From positions 7,317,501 to 7,381,500 of the forward strand of contig NZ_JACCFE010000002.1 of the NCBI RefSeq assembly GCF_014256275.1: a DNA stretch of 64,000 nt, in the 5' to 3' direction. Made by a program: the position numbers and the translations under genes. Positions 44,843 through 53,463 of this stretch are shown here, piece by piece (the stretch's first letter is position 1; each line of letters opens with the position of its first letter). The notes beneath the pieces were generated by a model. That model did no database searches. It was given only the letters and a program-made list of their open reading frames with translations, and was not told the DNA's origin. The DNA is from Rhodococcus sp. 4CII. GTDB lineage: Bacteria > Actinomycetota > Actinomycetes > Mycobacteriales > Mycobacteriaceae.

Positions 44843-45358
44843 ATGCTTCATGCTGGCGGCCGCTCGGGAACCGGCACCGTGCAAATCGTCCGCACCTCGA
44901 GCCTCCAGCGATTCCCGCAAACGGATGGTGACAGGAAATCAACGGCGGTCACTGCCGTGCTCGTAGTGCGTCCAGTCGCCGTGGTGGGTGAAGACGACCC
45001 AGGACGCCCCAACAAGGAATTTCCGTATGCCATTCGCCGGCGCCGAGCCGACCAACCGGCGGCCGAACGCGTCCGCCTTCCGGAAGAGATGCGCGCCCTG
45101 CAGGCCAAGTTGTCGTACTTCGAGGTATGGACCGACGGCGAGTCGAAAGCTGTTGGAGCCGCGTACGCGGACCTCGTTGCAGATCTCCGGCAGGTAGCAG
45201 GGAAGGCGTGTAACGAGGCATGGAATGCGCCGGCCGTTGCGGATGATGCCGGAATGAACTTGTCCTCGAGCGTCATAGATCTGTCTCCGATCAAGCCGTT
45301 CGAGAAGGCATACGTCGACGCTGTTCGGGATCACTTCAAACCGTTCTATCGTCGCTGA
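44843..45358 (+). CDS. hypothetical protein of uncertain start
   Basis: A 171-codon frame. Only the C-terminal ~100 residues look like real protein (EMRALQAKLSYFEVWTDGES, AAYADLVADLRQVAGKACNE, VIDLSPIKPFEKAYVDAVRD), and the N-terminal part looks non-coding. It may be the 3' end of a truncated gene. A further degenerate piece, AGVDRVYGQQGISYAEVDEW, follows at ~45435-45555. Family not recognised. Confidence 0.3.
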   Translation: MLHAGGRSGTGTVQIVRTSSLQRFPQTDGDRKSTAVTAVLVVRPVAVVGEDDPGRPNKEFPYAIRRRRADQPAAERVRLPEEMRALQAKLSYFEVWTDGESKAVGAAYADLVADLRQVAGKACNEAWNAPAVADDAGMNLSSSVIDLSPIKPFEKAYVDAVRDHFKPFYRR

Positions 45359-45685
45359 AACATGGCATTGGTCAGGCAGTCCGTGGGGTGGCGCCGGCTC
45401 TGACCACTCCTGGCGATGAACGAATCGAGCTGATGGACGCCGGCGTCGACCGTGTCTACGGGCAGCAGGGGATCAGCTACGCCGAAGTCGACGAATGGCT
45501 CTGCCGTGACGTGGCTGGGTGTGCTCACCTGAGTAGGCCCCAGTTCGGCCACTGATCGTCACGAATTCCGGCCCCGGCTGAGGTGGCCGGTGGTCGCGGG
45601 CGGGTGGTGCGGCGTGTCGGCACGAATCTTGGCCCCACCCGGGTCCGGATTTCCTCGTTGGACGTGTTTCAGCGAGGGAGGACCG

Positions 45686-47158
45686 GTGAAGAGATCGGGT
45701 TCGCGGATGGAATTGTTCGAGCAGATCCGCCGTGATCGGCGGGATTCTTCAATTGTCGATTCGGGAGTTGGCCCAGCGGCACGGAGTGCATCGACGCACG
45801 GTGCGGCAGGCGTTGGCCTCGGCGGTGCCACCACCGCGCAAACCGTATCGCCGGCGGGTGCCACCGGCGATCGATGACTGGGCCGAGCTGATCGATTCCT
45901 GGCTGATCGCCGACCAGCAGGCACCGCGTAAGCAGCGGCATACCGCGCGGCGGGTGTGGCAGCGGTTGGTCGCCGAGCACGGGGCGACGATGTCGGAGGC
46001 GACGGTCAGCCGGCATGTGCGCCGCCGGCGCGCCGAGTTGGGGCTGGTCGAGATCGAGGTGACGGTGCCGCAGACCCATCTGCCGGCCTGAGGGGGAGGT
46101 CGATTTCGGGGAGGTCTACGCGGTCGTCGCCGGGGAGATGACCAAGTGTTGGATGTTCGTGATGCGCTTGTCGCATTCTGGCAGGGCTTGCCGTGTGGTG
46201 TTCGGCACCCAGGCGCAGGAGGCGTTCTTCGAGGGACACGTCCGGGCCTTCGAGTGGTTCGGCGGTGTGCCGCACCGCATCCGTTACGACAACCTCAAAC
46301 CTGCTGTGGTTCGGGTTCTTCGGGGCCGTGACCGGGTCGAGTCGGACCGATTCGTCGTCCTGCGCAGCCATTATGGCTTCGACTCGTTCTTCCGCTTCCC
46401 CGGCCGGGGTGGCGCCCACGAGAAGGGCGGCGTCGAAGGTGAAATCGGCCGATTCCGGCGCCGGCATCTGGTTCCGGTGCCGAAGGTGGCGTCGTTGACC
46501 GCACTCAACGAGAAGGTCGCCGCCGCGGACCTGTGCGACGACACCCGGGTCATCGGGGGTCGACCGGTCACGGTGGCGGCCGCGTTCGCCGACGAGCAAC
46601 CCCTGCTGCTTGGGCTGCCTGCCGAGCCGTTCGACTGCGCGCGACTGTTGTATGCGCGGGTCGATACCCATGCGTGGGTGTCGGTGCGGCAGAACTTCTA
46701 TTCCGTGCCCGCCCATTACGCGGGCCGGCGGTTGCCGGTGCGGCTGAGCGCGGGCCGGGTCGAGGTGCTCGACGGGTCCCGGATGGTCGCGGTGCACGAT
46801 CGGGCCGTCGGCCGGTTCACCGAGGTCCTCACCCTCGATCACTACCTCGAGGTGCTGATCCGCAAACCCGGTGCCCTTCCCGGGGCGACCGCGTTGGCGC
46901 AGGCCAAGGCGGCCGGGGCGTTTACCGCCAGCCACCAGCGGTACCGGGACATCGCCCGCAACCTGCTCGTTGACCGTGCGGGCACCCGCGCCCTGATCGA
47001 CGTGCTGCTCGCGCACCGCAGCCTGGCGCCCGACGTGCTGTGCCAGGCCCTCGACCGGGCCATCGAGACCGGGTGCATCGATCCCCAACTCGTCCTCATC
47101 GATGCCCGCCGGCTGGGCCGCACCGATTCCGCGGCTACCGCGGTCCCGATCGGGGTGC
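45686..47158 (+). pseudogene. istA: IS21 transposase IstA, frameshifted
   Basis: Starts at GTG 45686 after GGGAGG. The N-terminal helix-turn-helix (LSIRELAQRHGVHRRTVRQA) is reached only by removing an extra T (GATTCTT near 45748). A stop at 46089-46091 and shift precede EVDFGEVYAVVAGEMTKCWM, part of the DDE catalytic domain, which continues through VFGTQAQEAFFEGHVRAFEW, YDNLKPAVVRVLRGRD and GAHEKGGVEGEIGRFRR (catalytic Glu). It then runs to LVLIDARRLGRTDSAATA, where it joins istB sequence. Confidence 0.8.
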
Positions 47159-47448
47159 GCACCCGCTACGGCCGCCTCGATCTGCTGCTGCTCGACGAAC
47201 TCGGCTACGTCCAAATCGACACCCGCGGAGCGGAAATGCTGTTCCAGATCATCACTGAACGGGAGGAACGGGCGAGTATTGGGATCGCTTCGAATTTGCC
47301 GTTCTCCGAGTGGGGAACCGTCTTCCCCGATCCGCGACTGGTCGCCACGATCGTGGACCGCATCACCTTCAACGCGCACATCCTCGAAACCGGAACCCAA
47401 TCCTATCGACTGCGCACCAGCAAGACCCACCATCGAAAACGCGCCTAA
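47159..47448 (+). pseudogene. istB: IS21 helper ATPase IstB, 3' third only, in frame with istA
   Basis: After the istA-like end the same frame continues with the Walker B region LDLLLLDELGYVQIDTRGAE, then MLFQIITEREERASIGIASN, LPFSEWGTVFPDPRLVATIV and ILETGTQSYRLRTSK. The first ~150 residues of IstB with the Walker A motif are missing. A deletion of the 3' end of istA through the middle of istB has produced an in-frame fusion. Confidence 0.8.
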
Positions 47449-47505
47449 CCCCACCGGTGGGCCGAATTTCATGACGACCACCGGGGCCAGACCACTTGAC
47501 GAAAC

Positions 47506-47676
47506 TCACGTGGCGGGCGCGAATGCCTCCACCGGGTCGGCGCACATCTGCGCCCAGCGCAACATGGCCTGGGTGTACGCGATGTCTCGGATTATCCGGC
47601 GAGGGGTGACCCCCCATGAGCCTCTGTGGAGGGGGCTGAGCAGTGCGATCAGAGCGTGAAGCATGAGCGTGGGCAT
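47506..47676 (-). CDS. small hypothetical protein
   Basis: A 56-codon frame starting ATG 47676 behind a strong GGAGG site (five bases away): MPTLMLHALIALLSPLHRGS to MCADPVEAFAPAT. It begins 208 bp downstream of the whiB stop on the same strand, and there is no family I recognise. The good ribosome-binding site is the main support. Confidence 0.35.
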   Translation of the reverse strand: MPTLMLHALIALLSPLHRGSWGVTPRRIIRDIAYTQAMLRWAQMCADPVEAFAPAT

Positions 47677-47883
47677 GCGGGCCTCCTGCAGGTGGTCGGC
47701 GCAGATCTCGTGGACTGAATTAGTGCAGGTCGGCGCGGACGGGTTCAAATAGTGTTGGCAGAGAACAAGATGCGAAATGGTGGCTCCGTCGACGCCGGCA
47801 CACCCTGGTGCCCGGCCGACGGCGACGGATGCATTGCCGGCCGCCGAGCGGCGCCGAATGACAGTGGATGTTCCCGCGATCTT

Positions 47884-48225
47884 TCACTGTGGGCGTGGTT
47901 GGATCGTCTCCGTCCTGGTCTTGGTTGGTGCACGTGCAGCGGGCACTGCTGCCGAGGCGTGCGAATCTGCAGCTTGGCGACTCGAGCGTCGCTCGTGGGC
48001 GGACAGGCCACCCCGGATCCCGTGTGGCTCGGAATTGTCGACTGCGTGGGTTCGACACCGGTCGGCGACTGGGCAGCATGCGCAGAGCTGTTTGGCTGCG
48101 CGTTCACGCTTGGACCGCTGGTGCGGAGACTCTCCGTCTTGCGGGAAGAACAGTTCGGTTCCCATCCGGCGGCAGCGGGAGTGTCGCTGCCATTCGAGGT
48201 CGTGGCCGAACAGGTCGTCGTACAT
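47884..48225 (-). CDS. WhiB-family iron-sulfur transcriptional regulator
   Basis: A 113-residue WhiB protein. The 4Fe-4S ligands are spaced C-x29-C-x2-C-x5-C (HSRCRRM then LCACCPVADRC). The following turn reads HGIRGGLSAHERR, with Arg where most WhiB proteins have Trp (G-[VI]-W-G-G). A basic C-terminal tail follows. WhiB proteins act as redox-sensitive partners of sigma factors. It lies 113 bp after the ring-fission hydrolase and could control this catabolic region (inference). Confidence 0.85.
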   Translation of the reverse strand: MYDDLFGHDLEWQRHSRCRRMGTELFFPQDGESPHQRSKRERAAKQLCACCPVADRCRTHAVDNSEPHGIRGGLSAHERRSSRQAADSHASAAVPAARAPTKTRTETIQPRPQ

Positions 48226-48337
48226 GCTGGCTCGGGTCGTACTTTCTTGATGCGCTGAGGGTGTCCGCGGCCGCCGCGGCGACAGAGCGCGACGAGACGG
48301 CACACGGACACCTTCGCCGTTGTCGGATTCGGCCGGG

Positions 48338-49168
48338 CTACTCGGACAGAAAGTCCGCGACCAGGCTGTTGAACCGGGCCGAGTGCTCGATCTGGACCCA
48401 GTGACCGCAGCGTCCGAACACGTGCAACTGCGAGCGATCGATGAGTTCGAGCAGGCGGAGCGAGTTGGTGAGGGGAATGACCTGATCGTCGCGGCCGTGC
48501 ACGATCAGGGTGTCGTTCTCCAAACCTGCGATCAGATTCTCGTCGACGGCCATCTCGTCGACACCTTGCTGGCGCGGTGCCGGGAACATCGCGCTGAACG
48601 CTTCTTGCACGCCGGGGCGGGTGGCGGCCGCGAGCCGGAGTTCGGCGAGTTCGTCGTTGACCAGTGAGCGGTCGTAGGCGAAGACATCCAGGAGTGCGCG
48701 CATGGCCGGCAGGGAAGGTTCGAAACCCCAGACCGCGTCGAGCCCCGCAGTGATGTCGAAGCGCACCCCGACGCTGCCCATCAGCACGAGCCGATCGACC
48801 CGGTCGGGGTGTTTGGTCGCGATGTTCAAAGCGAGCGATCCACCGAAGCTGTTGCCCACGATGGAGACCTTGTCGAGGCCGAGGGCGTCGAGCAGGCCCA
48901 CGAGATGATTGGTCCAGGTGGTCGAGTTGTATTCGACGCCGTCGGGGCGTTCGGTGTATCCGAATCCGAGGATGTCCGGTGCGATGACGCGGAACGACTC
49001 GGCGAGATGCGGAATGGTGGTGCGCCAGTTCGCCCACGCGGTGACGCCGGGCCCCGACCCGTGGATCAGGACGACGGGGGCACCTTGTCCCACATCGTGG
49101 TAGTTGGTGGCTACCCCGTTGACGTCGATGGTCTTCGCGATTTCAGGTGATTGATCGGTTGTGGTCAT
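48338..49168 (-). CDS. meta-cleavage product (2-hydroxymuconic semialdehyde-type) hydrolase
   Basis: A 276-residue C-C bond hydrolase of the DmpD/XylF/BphD type, which cleaves ring-fission products into 2-hydroxypentadienoate and a short acid. It has HGSGPGVTAWANWR (oxyanion loop), APDILGFGYTERP, the nucleophile elbow GNSFGGSLAL, acid in HGRDDQVIPL, and FGRCGHWVQIEHSARFN with the His. It immediately follows the extradiol dioxygenase on the minus strand, which supports the assignment. Confidence 0.9.
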   Translation of the reverse strand: MTTTDQSPEIAKTIDVNGVATNYHDVGQGAPVVLIHGSGPGVTAWANWRTTIPHLAESFRVIAPDILGFGYTERPDGVEYNSTTWTNHLVGLLDALGLDKVSIVGNSFGGSLALNIATKHPDRVDRLVLMGSVGVRFDITAGLDAVWGFEPSLPAMRALLDVFAYDRSLVNDELAELRLAAATRPGVQEAFSAMFPAPRQQGVDEMAVDENLIAGLENDTLIVHGRDDQVIPLTNSLRLLELIDRSQLHVFGRCGHWVQIEHSARFNSLVADFLSE

Positions 49169-49251
49169 TGGTTCTACTCCATGACGGTGCAATCGTTGCG
49201 GACTTGCGGTCGCGGGTGTTCGGGGTGCGGCTGCCGATACCTGCCCGTGTC

Positions 49252-50166
49252 TTAGGTGACGACGGTGAGGAAGTTCTGGTCCAGTTCCCGGTGGGTGAAG
49301 TTGATGCCGCGGGCGGCCTGATCCATGGTCCAGGTGATGGTGCGGAAATCCTTGCCGGTGCGGTATCCGCCGGAGAACACTTCGTTGCGGTTGCCGGCGG
49401 GATCGAAGAAGTAGATCGTTTCCCCGCGGGTGATGCCGTGGCGGGCAGGACCGAAGTCGATGGGCACGTCCTCCATGGAGAAGACGTCGCCGGCATGGAG
49501 CAGCGCCGACCAGTCGGCGATGTGATAGGCGAAGTGGTGCAGTTTGCCGTTCTCGCCCTGGACGAACGCGATGTCGTGGGGTTGCTCGCCGCAGAACATC
49601 CACGACCCGACGAGTTCGTTGTTGTTCTCGCCGCCGACGAGGCGTTCGGCGGCCTGGAAGTCGAGGGCTTCGGAGAAGAAGCGTTCGAGCAGGGTGGGGT
49701 CTTCTGTGGTGATGAGGGTGTGGTCGAGGCGCGGTACGCCGATGCCCCGGGTTCCGCCGCGCGGCCACGGGTCCGGGTTCCACACTCCGGTGGCGGTGCC
49801 GACGTACTCGATGTCGCTGTAGAGCTCGAGGATGTGTTCGGACGGCAGGGTCACGCGCAGGCCGTCGCCGACGGATTGGTTGTCGCCCTTGCTCATCCGT
49901 TCGCAGGTTGCCCCGAACGCGCGTACCCGGGTTTCGATCTCGGCGAGGGAGTCGACATCGGAGACCTTGTAGCCGAGTTTGATCAGTCCGACCCCGCCTT
50001 CGTTGAGGACGACCGAGTGGTGGTCGGCCTCGTCCCAGGACTTGAGGTAGACGGTGCCGTCCTCCTCGTGGACAGCGTCCATTCCGAGGGTGTTGATGTA
50101 GTGGTTCTTGGCCTCGGTGAGGTCGGTGACGTTGATGTGGACATTGCCCAGTCGCAACACGGACAT
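49252..50166 (-). CDS. catechol 2,3-dioxygenase (type I extradiol)
   Basis: A 304-residue two-domain VOC-fold extradiol dioxygenase, opening catechols next to the hydroxyls. Fe2+ ligands appear at VPRLDHTLI (His), KLHHFAYHI (His) and GNRNEVFSGGY (Glu). The N-terminus MSVLRLGNVHINVTDLTEAK is typical of XylE/DmpB-like enzymes. The ATG at 50166 follows AGGAAGGGA. It lies between the ferredoxin and the hydrolase in an operon. Substrates are probably alkylcatechols made by the hydroxylase upstream. Confidence 0.93.
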   Translation of the reverse strand: MSVLRLGNVHINVTDLTEAKNHYINTLGMDAVHEEDGTVYLKSWDEADHHSVVLNEGGVGLIKLGYKVSDVDSLAEIETRVRAFGATCERMSKGDNQSVGDGLRVTLPSEHILELYSDIEYVGTATGVWNPDPWPRGGTRGIGVPRLDHTLITTEDPTLLERFFSEALDFQAAERLVGGENNNELVGSWMFCGEQPHDIAFVQGENGKLHHFAYHIADWSALLHAGDVFSMEDVPIDFGPARHGITRGETIYFFDPAGNRNEVFSGGYRTGKDFRTITWTMDQAARGINFTHRELDQNFLTVVT

Positions 50167-50212
50167 GGTGGTCCCTTCCTGTGGTGTGAGGTGAGTTCGT
50201 CGCTGCCACGAT

Positions 50213-50602
50213 CTACGTGGTGCGTTGTCGGGACCGCCCGAACCCTGCGAGGACATAGACGAGGCGGTCCCGTTCCCCGAGTTCGATGGTCACGTCTGAT
50301 TGAGGAACGGCCCGGCAGGGAAGGCACTTTTGTTCGCCGGGCTTTCGGTCGGGGCCGTTGACGACCGAGGCACTCACCGGAGTGTGGTAGTCGACATCCC
50401 CGTCGACGAGCGTGGCTCGGCAGGCTCCGCATCCGCCTCGCCGGCACTTGTACCGGGACCGGTACCCCTGGCGGCGCAGCGCATCGACGATCGACTCGTC
50501 TGAACGAACGCGGATGCGTATCCCATCGGGAAGCACGGTGACCTGGTACTCGCCCGCCGGAGGTGGAGGATCTCCGGCGTGAACGAGGGGGGTGTCAGTC
50601 AT
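50213..50602 (-). CDS. XylT-type 2Fe-2S ferredoxin
   Basis: A 129-residue plant-type ferredoxin. Cluster ligands lie in YKCRRGGCGACRATLV and later KCLPCRAV. Ferredoxins in this position (XylT, DmpQ) re-reduce the inactivated Fe3+ of catechol 2,3-dioxygenase, and the dioxygenase gene is 46 bp downstream. A GCGGAGGAGCC site precedes the ATG. Confidence 0.88.
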   Translation of the reverse strand: MTDTPLVHAGDPPPPAGEYQVTVLPDGIRIRVRSDESIVDALRRQGYRSRYKCRRGGCGACRATLVDGDVDYHTPVSASVVNGPDRKPGEQKCLPCRAVPQSDVTIELGERDRLVYVLAGFGRSRQRTT

Positions 50603-50937
50603 GGCTCCTCCGCTCTGCCGTGTCGTCTGCCCCAGCGACGAGGACGGCGTCCGTGGCACGTGTCGTCACGCTCGACCATCCCCGAGGTTGAACCTCGGAG
50701 CCGCCGCCTGCCTCGAGTGCGTACTGCGTCGAGACGAATGTCATCGCGGTGGGGGCGGGTCGTTGTCGCTCATGGGGGCGCGTCATTCGCTGGAAGCGGT
50801 GGTGGATATCCCGTAGGTGGTCGGTGGTGGACTTCCCGGGTGAGGCTCGAGACCCGGTCGTTGTCGAGAAACGTCCGCCGTCCGCGCTCCCGGCTACAAT
50901 CGGCTGTCACCGGGAGCGGTCGCTGCTTCGGTGGGTA
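50603..50937. other. intergenic region between hydroxylase and ferredoxin
   Basis: A 335-bp gap with no recognisable gene. The short minus-strand frame at 50595-50786 lacks family features. It probably holds the promoter for the ferredoxin-dioxygenase-hydrolase transcript, but I could not point to a clear -35/-10 pair. Confidence 0.4.
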
Positions 50938-52557
50938 CTACGTGCGGCCGAAGTAGGAGACGTCGTCGTTGCCGATGAGGTCGGGGACGGTCCAGCCGTC
51001 GAGGTCGTACTCGCTCATGAACTGCTCGGCCAGGCCCCTCATGCACGACACCACCCCGGTCGCCTGCGCACCGAACAGCAACTCGGCCTTGACGTTTTCG
51101 TGGTTTCCGGAGTAGTTGCGCTCGTACAGTTCGTGTCGGCCGCCGAACTCGGATCCGATCGAATCCCACAGTGCCTTCATGACCTTCACACGGTCGACGG
51201 CGGTGATGCCGTCGGAGCCGCGCACGTACTTGTCGAGGTACGGGCGGATCTCTGCCGACTTGAAGTCGGCTGCCGAGGACGGCAGGTAGATCAGGCCGGA
51301 GGCGACGTCCTGTTCGATGATCTCCTTGATCCGGGGGTAACCCTGCATCATGAACATCCGGTAGGTGAGGCCGTATTCGAGCTTGGGGATGACGGTGTCG
51401 CCGATCCACTGTTCCGGGTCGCGGGCCATCGATTCGGTCAGTGACCAGAACAGGTTCCGCCAGCCGATGACCTCACCGACGCGGGTCTGGACGCCGCGGA
51501 AGCCGCCGGCGCCGGTGCAGTCGAGGGCCTTCATGAGCAGGCCGGCGATGAAGTCGAGTTTGACCGCGAGTCGGGTGCAGCCCTGCAGCATGGCGCGGGG
51601 CAGGAACCCGGACTGGGGGAAGAAGGTGTTGATCTTGTCGACGGCCCCGTACATGAAGACGTTCTCCCAGGGCACCAGCACCTTGTCGAAGACGAGGATG
51701 GCGTCGTTCTCGTCCATGCGGGACGAGAGCGGGTAGTCGAACGGGGTCCCGGTGATCGCCGCGTTCTGCGCGTAGGAGGCCCGGGAGATCAGCTTCACCC
51801 CAGATGCCCCCATCGGCACCGTGCAGATCAGGGCGAATTCCTTCTTCTTGATCGGCAGCCCGTAGTGGGCAATGAAGTTGTAGTTGGTGATCGCCGACCC
51901 GGTGGCGACGACCTTGGCGCCGGAGACGACCAGACCGGCGTCGGTTTCCTTCTCCACCTTCATAAACACGTCACCGACCTCGTCGGGCGGGAGTTGCCGG
52001 TCGACGGGTGGGTTGATGATCGCGTGGTTCCAGTACAGGACCTTCTCCTGCGATTCGCGGTACCAGCGTTCGGCGTTGGCCTCGAACGGGGAGTACAGCT
52101 CCTTGTTCGCGTGCAGGGTGCCGAGGAAGGAGGCCTTGTAGTCGGGGCTGCGGCCCATCCAGCCGTACGTCATCCGCGCCCAGGTGGCGATCGCGTCGCG
52201 GTCGGCGAGAACGTCTTCGGTGGTCTTGGCGGTCCGGAAGAACGGCATCGTCACACCAGCGCTGCCGGTGTCGGTGGGTGTGGTGAGGGTGTCGATGTGC
52301 TCGCCGGTGTGCAGACTGTCGTAGAGGCGCGCGATCATGCGCACCGAGTTGCGGAACGCGGGGTGGTTGGTGTGGTCCTTGACTCGCTCGCCGTGCAACC
52401 AGATCTCGCGGTCGTCGCTGATGGACGCGATGTATTCGTCGCCGGTCATCGGTTTGGTGGCGTAGATCTGGGGCTGGTTGGCGGCGGCGTCCGCGGCCGG
52501 ATTGACCTGCGTCGGATCGGTTCCGGCCGCGTCGGTGGCGGGGTCGGTGACGGTCAT
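50938..52557 (-). CDS. two-component flavin-dependent phenol hydroxylase, oxygenase (HpaB family)
   Basis: A 539-residue acyl-CoA-dehydrogenase-fold monooxygenase that uses FADH2 to add an ortho hydroxyl to a phenol. It shows MTGDEYIASISDDREIWLHG, FFRTAKTTEDVLADRDAI, NHAIINPPVDR, GAKVVATGSAITNYNFIAHY, VLVPWENVFMYG and the late LYERNYSGNHE. This matches 4-hydroxyphenylacetate/alkylphenol 3-monooxygenases. It pairs with the flavin reductase 38 bp upstream. The extradiol dioxygenase downstream implies a 4-substituted phenol to catechol route, as in Rhodococcus alkylphenol (Aph-type) pathways. Confidence 0.9.
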   Translation of the reverse strand: MTVTDPATDAAGTDPTQVNPAADAAANQPQIYATKPMTGDEYIASISDDREIWLHGERVKDHTNHPAFRNSVRMIARLYDSLHTGEHIDTLTTPTDTGSAGVTMPFFRTAKTTEDVLADRDAIATWARMTYGWMGRSPDYKASFLGTLHANKELYSPFEANAERWYRESQEKVLYWNHAIINPPVDRQLPPDEVGDVFMKVEKETDAGLVVSGAKVVATGSAITNYNFIAHYGLPIKKKEFALICTVPMGASGVKLISRASYAQNAAITGTPFDYPLSSRMDENDAILVFDKVLVPWENVFMYGAVDKINTFFPQSGFLPRAMLQGCTRLAVKLDFIAGLLMKALDCTGAGGFRGVQTRVGEVIGWRNLFWSLTESMARDPEQWIGDTVIPKLEYGLTYRMFMMQGYPRIKEIIEQDVASGLIYLPSSAADFKSAEIRPYLDKYVRGSDGITAVDRVKVMKALWDSIGSEFGGRHELYERNYSGNHENVKAELLFGAQATGVVSCMRGLAEQFMSEYDLDGWTVPDLIGNDDVSYFGRT

Positions 52558-52595
52558 CGGTAATCCCTTCGAAGTGCGGTTGGTGATGGTCGGGT

Positions 52596-53165
52596 TCAGG
52601 AGATGGACAGGGGGGTCTTGGCGTGCAGTGGAGTGAATGAGGTCGTCGCGTCGAACCAGCCGCTGTGCGGGTCGTCCATGCTGCCGTTCCAGGCGGCCGC
52701 GGCCGGCTCGGCGCCGATGTGGTGGAACTTGCTGCGGTAGAACAACAGCGGCGCACTCTCGGTGACGGTGACGTCGACGATCTCACCGATGAAAATGATG
52801 TGGTCGCCCCCGTCGTATTCCGCCCACGGCGTGCACGACAGTGTCGCTGCCGACCCGCACAGCAGTGGCGCGGTGGGTCCATCGGCCCACACCGGGCCGG
52901 GAACTTGCGGACGACCGGCGAAGTGCATGGCCGTGTCGGTCTGTTCGGCGCCGAGGATGTTCACGGCGAACGGCGCGTCGCTCAGGTATTGGCATGCCTT
53001 CGACTTCCGAGTGAGGGTCACCTGGCACAGGGCGGGCTCGAGGGAGACGGCCGTGAATGCCGTCACAGTGGCACCGTGCGGAGATCCGTCGGCGTTTCGG
53101 CACGTGATGACCGTGACACCACTGGCGAACTGCCCGAAAATGTCTCGTAGGGTGCGTGCGTCCAT
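52596..53165 (-). CDS. flavin reductase partner (HpaC family)
   Basis: A 189-residue NAD(P)H:flavin reductase with ASGVTVITCRNADGSPHGAT, VSLEPALCQVTLTRKS, FAVNILGAEQTDTAMHFAG, and C-terminal FIGEIVDVTVTESAPLLFYR. It supplies reduced flavin to the HpaB-type oxygenase encoded 38 bp downstream. ATG 53165 starts at the family N-terminus (MDARTLRDIFGQFASG). Confidence 0.9.
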   Translation of the reverse strand: MDARTLRDIFGQFASGVTVITCRNADGSPHGATVTAFTAVSLEPALCQVTLTRKSKACQYLSDAPFAVNILGAEQTDTAMHFAGRPQVPGPVWADGPTAPLLCGSAATLSCTPWAEYDGGDHIIFIGEIVDVTVTESAPLLFYRSKFHHIGAEPAAAAWNGSMDDPHSGWFDATTSFTPLHAKTPLSIS

Positions 53166-53463
53166 CTCGGGTGGCCACCTTCGCTCTCGTTCGACCTGTT
53201 ACGGCCTGCCTCGTGAGTACGGGTCCACGCTATGGCGGGGGTCACACGCCGTCGATCCGCTGAGCGAAGGATGATCCGCTCGGCGCAACGAACATCGGCC
53301 AGGGCGCAAACTGGCGGGATTCCGTGGCCGGAGTAAGAGTTCGGCGCCGCCGACTCCGGGCGATCCGGCGGCTGCTCAACGGATGTCCCCCTGCGCGGGG
53401 CGACGACTGGCGGCCAGGATCCGGTCTCACGGCGCCGACGGGGTAGCGGCCCCGCCCCGTGAG

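Larger units (their letters stand above)
45553..47483 (+). mobile_element. IS21-family element, degenerate
   Basis: The element carries istA fused to the end of istB. Imperfect terminal inverted repeats bound it: TGATCGTCACGAATTCCGGC starting at 45553, and on the other strand GTGGTCGTCATGAAATTCGG, reading inward from ~47483. Target duplication could not be seen. The loss of most of istB and the frameshifts in istA make it non-autonomous. Confidence 0.65.
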
